Source of the DNA: Acidimicrobiia bacterium
GTDB lineage: Bacteria > Actinomycetota > Acidimicrobiia > Spongiisociales > UBA5794
Assembly (NCBI GenBank): GCA_030598905.1
Contig: JAUVPA010000013.1
Span: 1-13,892, forward strand
Length of the DNA: 13,892 nt
Direction: 5' to 3'
The position numbers and the translations under genes were made by a program. Shown here in pieces: positions 8,438 through 13,892 of this stretch. The notes under the pieces are model-generated. The model searched no databases. It was not told the DNA's origin and worked only from the letters and a program-made list of their open reading frames with translations. Numbering within the stretch: the stretch's first letter is position 1; every line of letters begins with the position of its first letter.

Positions 8438-8441
<4 letters not shown>
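7890..8441 (-). CDS. pgsA: CDP-diacylglycerol--glycerol-3-phosphate 3-phosphatidyltransferase
   Basis: Membrane enzyme that transfers the phosphatidyl group from CDP-diacylglycerol to glycerol-3-phosphate, giving phosphatidylglycerol phosphate, the first committed step to PG and cardiolipin. It has 183 residues, typical for PgsA. The N-terminus IPNLLAVVRLLLTP matches the family. The CDP-alcohol phosphotransferase motif DGx2ARx8Gx3Dx3D is complete (DGYLAR ... GAFLDTVAD). GREIAITGLR is the form seen in PgsA rather than in cardiolipin or PI synthases, and GKSKAVVQ follows. The ATG at 8441 is chosen over the upstream start at 8549: it gives the standard N-terminus and overlaps the glpK stop as ATGA. 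The longer version would add 36 hydrophilic residues translated from within glpK. The overlap implies coupling to glpK, whose product is its substrate. Confidence 0.93.
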
Positions 8442-9922
<1,481 letters not shown>

Positions 9923-9926
9923 CGCT

Positions 9927-9933
9927 TCTCCTC
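9927..9933 (-). promoter_or_regulatory. Shine-Dalgarno site supporting the GTG start of glpK
   Basis: Read on the minus strand, the sequence from the pth stop to the glpK start is TGAGAGGAGAAGCGGTG. AGGAG lies five bases before the GTG, which decides the non-ATG start. Confidence 0.8.
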
Positions 9934-10512
9934 TCAGCCGGTGTTCGATTCTCCCGCCGCCCGCCGGGCGGCTTCACCACCCTCACCGGCGAACACGCCG
10001 ATGATGCCGAGTGCCCGAACGAGCGCGTCGTCGATCTCCGGCCGCTCGACCTTACCGAAGCGACGCAGGACGAAGTCGGCGGGATCCGTTCGCCCGGGCG
10101 GCCGACCCACTCCAACCTTCAGCCGCCAGAAGGACTTGGTGCCGAGGGACCCGATGATCGAGCGCACGCCGTTGTTGCCTCCGGGCCCGCTGTCGATGGA
10201 CACACGGAGCCTGGCGAACGGGAGATCGATGTCATCGTGAACGACGAGGAGCTCGTTCGATTCCACTCCGAAGTACCCGAGCAGCGGGGCAACGGCCTGT
10301 CCCGATTGGTTCATGAACGTACGAGGCAGAGCAAGGACGACACGCTCGCCGTGCATGTGAACCTCGGCCACGTCGGCTCGAATGAAACGTTTGGCGCGTT
10401 TGAACGAGACGGATCCGGCGGCAGCGGCCGCAGCGACGACTTCGGAACCGACGTTGTGGCGCGTGCCCTCGTAACGGCTGCCCGGATTGCGAAGTCCGAC
10501 GACGACGCGCAT
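9934..10512 (-). CDS. pth: Peptidyl-tRNA hydrolase
   Basis: Cleaves the ester bond of peptidyl-tRNA dropped by the ribosome, recycling tRNA. It has 192 residues, a normal length. Conserved positions fall at or within one residue of the E. coli numbering: GLRNPG (Asn9), catalytic His19 in TRHNVG, MNQSG with Asn68, HDDIDLP with Asp93/94, and GPGGNNGVRSI. In the last motif residue 113 is Asn where many Pth enzymes have His (GGHNG), while the following Asn114 is kept. VGVGRPPGRTDPADFVLRRF completes the family pattern. It starts 14 bp after the rplY stop and is followed 11 bp later by glpK. The rplY-pth pair is a widely conserved arrangement. Confidence 0.96.
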   Translation of the reverse strand: MRVVVGLRNPGSRYEGTRHNVGSEVVAAAAAAGSVSFKRAKRFIRADVAEVHMHGERVVLALPRTFMNQSGQAVAPLLGYFGVESNELLVVHDDIDLPFARLRVSIDSGPGGNNGVRSIIGSLGTKSFWRLKVGVGRPPGRTDPADFVLRRFGKVERPEIDDALVRALGIIGVFAGEGGEAARRAAGESNTG

Positions 10513-10526
10513 CGAGACGGCGGGGC

Positions 10527-11207
10527 TCAGCCCTCGCCTTCGTCCCCCTCGGCTGCCTCGGCACCGCCTTCTTCGTCGGCGCCCTCTTCGCCCTCGATGC
10601 CCTCTTCGCCCTCGAGAAGTGCTTCCTCTTCAACAGGCTCTTCGACGATCGAAGGCAAGACAACGGTCGCCAACGGGCGTTCCGCTTCGTCGAGGACGGT
10701 GACGCCGTCGAGCACGGGCAGGTCGCCCACCTTCAGGGTGTCTCCGACACCCAGGTGCTCGATGTCCACCTCGATCACCGGTGGAATCTGCGTCGGCAGA
10801 GCCGAAATCAGAACGGACGTCTCAATCGTCTCGACGAAGGCGCCGTCTTCCGTCACGGCGAGGGGCGTTCCGGTGAATTCGAGTGTCACTTCGGCTTCGA
10901 TGGCCTCGTCGAGCGAAACCTTGATGAAGTCCAGATGTGTGATTCGGCCGCGAACCGGGTCACGCTGAATCTCGCGAGCAACGGTCAGAACGGTCTCGGC
11001 GCCCTCGACCTCGACGTTGATGAGCGCGTTGAGGCCAGCCTCCGTGCGTAGAACGCCATAGAGATCACGACTGTTCACGCTGACGGAAACCGTGTCGAGG
11101 CCTCTTCCGTACACAATGGCCGGGACTCGGCCATCGCGTCGGAGCCGTCTCGACGGCCTCGTACCGGACGCGAAGCGGGACTCCGCGCGCAACGTCTCCT
11201 GCTGCAT
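10527..11207 (-). CDS. rplY: 50S ribosomal protein L25/general stress protein CTC, long form with acidic tail
   Basis: Binds 5S rRNA in the large ribosomal subunit. It has 226 residues: N-terminal L25 domain at ~1-95 (GTRPSRRLRRDGRVPAIVYG, THLDFIKV), TL5/CTC C-terminal beta domain at ~100-186 (EVTLEFTGTPLAV, VDIEHLGVGDTLKVGDLP), then a strongly acidic low-complexity tail at 188-226 rich in Glu, Gly and Ala. Such tails occur in actinobacterial and Bacillus CTC proteins. GAGGAG nine bases before the ATG is one of the best ribosome binding sites in the window. Part of the tail comes from a two-copy 18-bp tandem repeat. It heads the rplY-pth-glpK-pgsA-epimerase run, with its own likely promoter in the 75-bp gap behind yjbQ. 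Confidence 0.96.
   Translation of the reverse strand: MQQETLRAESRFASGTRPSRRLRRDGRVPAIVYGRGLDTVSVSVNSRDLYGVLRTEAGLNALINVEVEGAETVLTVAREIQRDPVRGRITHLDFIKVSLDEAIEAEVTLEFTGTPLAVTEDGAFVETIETSVLISALPTQIPPVIEVDIEHLGVGDTLKVGDLPVLDGVTVLDEAERPLATVVLPSIVEEPVEEEALLEGEEGIEGEEGADEEGGAEAAEGDEGEG
10581..10616 (-). repeat. Two-copy 18-bp tandem repeat in the rplY tail
   Basis: Bases 10581-10598 and 10599-10616 are identical except for the last base. Each unit encodes six residues, (I/L)EGEEG, so the acidic tail of L25 appears to have grown by in-frame duplication. Confidence 0.85.
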
Positions 11208-11216
11208 GGTGGTGGA

Positions 11217-11222
11217 CTCCTC
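11217..11222 (-). promoter_or_regulatory. Shine-Dalgarno site of rplY
   Basis: GAGGAG on the minus strand, separated by nine bases from the ATG at 11207. It is one of the clearest ribosome binding sites in the window, consistent with strong expression of a ribosomal protein. Confidence 0.75.
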
Positions 11223-11247
11223 GTGCGGGAACGACGAAGTGGCGGGC

Positions 11248-11275
11248 AGTGTAGTGGGGCCTCGCGCCTTGTCCT
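11248..11275 (-). promoter_or_regulatory. Candidate sigma-70-type promoter of rplY operon
   Basis: On the minus strand, AGGACA (11275-11270; four of six matches to TTGACA), a 16-bp spacer and TACACT (11253-11248; four of six matches to TATAAT) lie in the 75-bp gap between yjbQ and rplY. They predict a start near 11241 and a leader of roughly 35 bases. The motif is weak in a GC-rich genome; the position is the better argument. Confidence 0.35.
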
Positions 11276-11282
11276 CTGTGCC

Positions 11283-11690
11283 TCAGCCGGCGAGAAACGA
11301 CAGCCGGACTGTGCGAACGAGGTTGTCTGCATTGGGGTCGACCAGGACAATCGACTGCCATGTGCCGAGAGCGAGGTTTCCTTCGATAGTGGGTACCGAG
11401 ATGGAGGGGGCGATGAACGCTGGCATCACGTGGTCGGCGCCGTGCCCAGCGCTCCCGTGGCGGTGCCGATACAAGGTGTCGTCACGCGGCAGAAGCTCGT
11501 CGAGCCGGCTCATCAGATCGATGTCGCTCCCTGCACCGACTTCCACGATGGCGACACCGGCAGTTGCGTGAGGAACGAAGATGTGAACGAGGCCATCACC
11601 CCGGCCGGCGACAAATCGAGCAACGTCGGCGGTGAGGTCGAAGGCCGCCCGACTCGCACCCGTGCGAACCTCGAACACTTCCGATTCCAT
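11283..11690 (-). CDS. YjbQ/UPF0047 family protein
   Basis: Small soluble protein of 135 residues, a complete UPF0047 domain. Diagnostic segments are HATAGVAI at 41-48, HGSAGHGADHVMPAFI at 78-93 with histidines 78, 83 and 87, and SVPTIEGNLALGTWQSIVLV at 98-117, the family signature. The E. coli member YjbQ is reported to have weak thiamine-phosphate-synthase activity, but the true role of the family is unsettled. The ATG at 11690 lies 9 bp after the aceK stop, so it is likely cotranscribed with prs-aceK. A 75-bp gap with a likely new promoter separates it from rplY. Confidence 0.93.
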   Translation of the reverse strand: MESEVFEVRTGASRAAFDLTADVARFVAGRGDGLVHIFVPHATAGVAIVEVGAGSDIDLMSRLDELLPRDDTLYRHRHGSAGHGADHVMPAFIAPSISVPTIEGNLALGTWQSIVLVDPNADNLVRTVRLSFLAG

Positions 11691-11699
11691 CTCTACAAC

Positions 11700-13385
11700 C
11701 TAAACGGAGCCCGGTTGGTGCAGCGCAACTTGGCGGCGGTACGGGAAGACCTCGATCATCTCGCCATCCGAGATGCGCTCCTGCAACCCCATCCAGAAGT
11801 TGATGCCGAAGAGGTCCGAATGGTGCTCCTCAAAGACCGATCGCAACTCGGGCGCGACTCCGAGGAAGTTGCGGAACTCCTCAGGGAAGATGTCGTCGTC
11901 GCCCACCCCGAACCACGGAGTCGCCGACATTTCGTCGTCCGGATGCGTCGATACGGGGATACGACGGAATTTGCATTCGGTGAGAAGCGAGAGTTCGTCG
12001 TAGTCGTAGAACACGACGCGGCCCTGCCGGGTCACTCCGAAGTTCTTGATCAGCATGTCACCTGGGAAGATGTTGGACGCTGCCATGTTCTTGATGGCCG
12101 TGCCGTAATCGACGATGGCGCCTTCGGCTTCAGCGGTGTCCGAGTTGCGGAGGAAGAGATCAAGTGGAGTCACGCGACGTTCGACGTAGACCCGCTCGAA
12201 GAACACCGTTTCACCCACGACACTCACCGACTTGGCCGCAGAAGCCGTGAGCTCCTCGAGGAGGCCCGGATTGAACCTCTCCTTGGGGAACGTCAGCCCA
12301 CGGAATTCCTGGGCGTCGATGAGCCTGCCAGCGCGGTCGTGGCGTGAAACGATTGAGTATTTGGCCCGAACCTCGAGAGGAGTCACCTTCTTCTGCGGCG
12401 GGAAGTGGTCGCGGATCACCTTGAACACCATGTCGAAGTCGTCGAGAGAAAACACGATCATCACGAGACCGGGGATTCCGGGAGCGTGCATGAACCGGTC
12501 GCGAGTGCGTGCGACATGGTCGGCAACGTCGCGATACAGCTCGGTCTTGCCGTGCTTGCGGAATCCGATCGCGGTGTACAGCTCAGCGGGGCGACGATGC
12601 GGGATGAGCGACCGGATGAACTCGACGATGCCGGACGGGTTCGGTGCGCGCACGACGAACTCCGAATGGGCGTAGCTGAAGAGCACGGAGACGTCGTCCG
12701 AATCGACGAGAATCGCTCCGACGTGGAGGCCACGGCGATTGTGGTGGATCGCAGCCACGAGAGGCATGACTCTCGAGCCGGCCACAACGCGAGAGACGAC
12801 GTAGGCGCTCTTGCCGCGATAGAAGGTGGGCAGGAGAATCTCGACGGTGCCTTTCACTATGCCCGCTGCCCGGAGCCCGTTGCGAACTACCTCAGCTCCG
12901 AGTTCGACGTCGCGGTGCAAGTCGCGCCAGATCGCCTGAAAGCGGCGGTCAAGCAGCAGGCGCCTGACGAGGTCCGCAGGATCCGCGGGCAGTTCGAAGG
13001 AGTGGAGCCAGACCGACGTATCGTCGGCTCGGGGAGGCTGGCCAAACCCAAAGAACTCGATTTCCTCATCGACGCCTGCAGTATCGAACATTCTGCGCGT
13101 CACCGAGCTGAAGTAGGTGGCGGCGAGTTCTGCGTCCGGTCGCGTCTGCGCGATCTTCTCGTACGCGGTACGCGCCGCAGCCCAGGTGGCACGGTCGTGT
13201 GCGCCGGAACCGAGGAGTTCGGTGACATCGGCGACGGCGCCCGCCACCGTCTCTTCATAGACGTCGATGCGCTCCTCGGTGTCGTGGCGAAACATGCGCC
13301 AGTCCCGTCCTTCGAAGCGAGGTCTCGCCCGGAGGGTGATGGAGTCGAAGCGCCGGCGGTATTCGTCGTAGCGGGCTGCAATCAT
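11700..13385 (-). CDS. aceK: Isocitrate dehydrogenase kinase/phosphatase
   Basis: Bifunctional enzyme that phosphorylates isocitrate dehydrogenase to shut it off and dephosphorylates it to restore activity, steering carbon between the TCA cycle and the glyoxylate bypass. It has 561 residues against 578 in E. coli. Similarity runs end to end, for example RFEGRDW at 23-29, LFYR-like TFYRGKSA at 187-194, FSYAHSEFVV at 236-245, APGIPGLVMIVF at 301-312, FDMVFKVIRDHF at 317-328, and HDRAGRLIDAQEF at 349-361. NIFPGDMLIKNFGVTR is at 438-453 and GRVVFYDYDE at 455-464. Lys322, Asp357, Asp443 and Asp461 match, at a constant offset of 14, the E. coli residues I recall as Lys336, Asp371 (phosphatase), Asp457 (kinase) and Asp475 (Mg). 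The gene starts 17 bp after prs and ends 9 bp before yjbQ. No icd, aceA or aceB is visible. AceK is mainly known from Proteobacteria, so its presence here is notable. Confidence 0.95.
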   Translation of the reverse strand: MIAARYDEYRRRFDSITLRARPRFEGRDWRMFRHDTEERIDVYEETVAGAVADVTELLGSGAHDRATWAAARTAYEKIAQTRPDAELAATYFSSVTRRMFDTAGVDEEIEFFGFGQPPRADDTSVWLHSFELPADPADLVRRLLLDRRFQAIWRDLHRDVELGAEVVRNGLRAAGIVKGTVEILLPTFYRGKSAYVVSRVVAGSRVMPLVAAIHHNRRGLHVGAILVDSDDVSVLFSYAHSEFVVRAPNPSGIVEFIRSLIPHRRPAELYTAIGFRKHGKTELYRDVADHVARTRDRFMHAPGIPGLVMIVFSLDDFDMVFKVIRDHFPPQKKVTPLEVRAKYSIVSRHDRAGRLIDAQEFRGLTFPKERFNPGLLEELTASAAKSVSVVGETVFFERVYVERRVTPLDLFLRNSDTAEAEGAIVDYGTAIKNMAASNIFPGDMLIKNFGVTRQGRVVFYDYDELSLLTECKFRRIPVSTHPDDEMSATPWFGVGDDDIFPEEFRNFLGVAPELRSVFEEHHSDLFGINFWMGLQERISDGEMIEVFPYRRQVALHQPGSV

Positions 13386-13402
13386 CCCGGCGAGGTCTCG
13401 GG

Positions 13403-13892
13403 TCAGAAGTTCTCGCCCCTGAAGATGGCGCTCACCGAGGCGTCGGTGAAGATGGCATTCACGGCCCCTGCGAGTATCGAACCGATCGACAGGACCGTGA
13501 GATTGTCCAGATGGCGTGCCTCGTCGGGCAGCGGCAGTGAGTTTGTGATCACCACTTCTTCGATCGGGGCATTCTTCAGCCGGTCGACGGCGGGCGGCGA
13601 GAGAACGCCGTGAGTCGCAAGCACTCTGACGGACAGGGCGCCCCGCTCCATCAGCAGGTTCGCGGCCGCGACGACCGTCCCGGCCGAGTCGATCATGTCG
13701 TCGACGATCACCGCATGGCGATCGTTGACCTCTCCGACGATCTCCAGTGCCGATACCTGGTTGCGCGCGTCAGAGCTGCGCCGCTTGTGGACAAAAGCGA
13801 CAAGGGCATCGAGGTGGCTGGCGTAGCGCGACGCCAACTTCACTCGACCGGAGTCAGGCGACACGATGGTTGTCGCGCCGGTGAGGCTGTCA
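13403..13892 (-). CDS. prs: Ribose-phosphate pyrophosphokinase (5' end cut by window)
   Basis: Makes PRPP from ribose-5-phosphate and ATP for purine, pyrimidine, His, Trp and NAD synthesis. Only the C-terminal 162 residues are in the window; about half of a ~320-residue protein lies to the right. I extended the frame to the window edge, where it reads DSLTGATTIVSPDSGRVKLA, matching the class I Prs segment before the flexible loop. Seen further on: FVHKRR, the PRPP-binding loop VIVDDMIDSAGTVV, ATHGVLSPPA, EVVITNSLPLP, VLSIGSILAGAV and the terminal SVSAIF. A GTG inside the frame at 13864 is not the real start, because homology continues upstream of it. aceK follows 17 bp downstream. Confidence 0.96.
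   Translation of the reverse strand, partial: DSLTGATTIVSPDSGRVKLASRYASHLDALVAFVHKRRSSDARNQVSALEIVGEVNDRHAVIVDDMIDSAGTVVAAANLLMERGALSVRVLATHGVLSPPAVDRLKNAPIEEVVITNSLPLPDEARHLDNLTVLSIGSILAGAVNAIFTDASVSAIFRGENF

Noticed and set aside
11700..13385. aceK as a recently acquired island
   Set aside because: No integrase, transposase, tRNA or flanking repeat is seen, the spacing to both neighbours is operon-like, and composition looks like the rest of the window; an older acquisition remains possible.
11223..13613. Two long plus-strand open frames (374 and 402 codons) opposite yjbQ, aceK and prs
   Set aside because: Both lie antisense to genes with clear homology and intact active sites, and show no recognisable motif of their own.

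Overview
The window is GC-rich by eye, densely packed chromosomal DNA with 12 genes; eleven run on the minus strand and one on the plus strand. Gene content and order suggest a member of the Actinomycetota, most likely a deep or environmental lineage such as Acidimicrobiia. This rests on synteny and protein style only, because there is no rRNA or taxon-specific marker here. The series prs - rplY - pth - mfd - mazG on one strand matches, from general knowledge, the prs-ctc-pth-mfd-...-yabN order of Bacillus subtilis and the broken-up version in mycobacteria (pth, rplY and prs near mfd-mazG). Everything else in the window is inserted into that scaffold.

Layout, in the direction of minus-strand transcription (right to left). 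(1) 13892-11283: the 3' part of prs (PRPP synthetase, cut by the right edge), then aceK (isocitrate dehydrogenase kinase/phosphatase) 17 bp later, then a YjbQ/UPF0047 protein 9 bp later. (2) 11282-6901: a short gap with a plausible promoter and a strong ribosome binding site, then rplY (L25/CTC), pth, glpK, pgsA and an NAD(P)-dependent epimerase/dehydratase. Spacings are 14 bp, 11 bp, a 4-bp overlap and 2 bp, which looks like one operon. (3) 5791-6921: the only plus-strand gene, a multi-pass membrane protein of the UPF0104/lysylphosphatidylglycerol-synthase flippase type. It overlaps the epimerase tail-to-tail by 21 bp. (4) 5674-5790: a 117-bp divergent intergenic region that contains a large near-perfect inverted repeat. 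(5) 5673-1: mfd, a PpiC-type foldase lipoprotein and mazG (YabN-like, cut by the left edge), joined by stop/start overlaps of 1 and 4 bp.

Functional themes are translation housekeeping (rplY, pth), nucleotide supply and sanitation (prs, mazG), transcription-coupled repair (mfd) and glycerolipid metabolism. In the last theme, glpK makes glycerol-3-phosphate and the overlapping pgsA uses it to make phosphatidylglycerol phosphate, with a lipid-flippase-like protein next door. The most unexpected gene is a full-length aceK with its key residues intact, in what otherwise looks like an actinobacterial genome and without icd, aceA or aceB nearby. No mobile element, CRISPR array, tRNA or rRNA was seen, and no stretch above 300 bp lacks a gene. 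I do not see a convincing previously undescribed multi-gene system; the best leads are aceK and the inverted repeat between mfd and the flippase gene.
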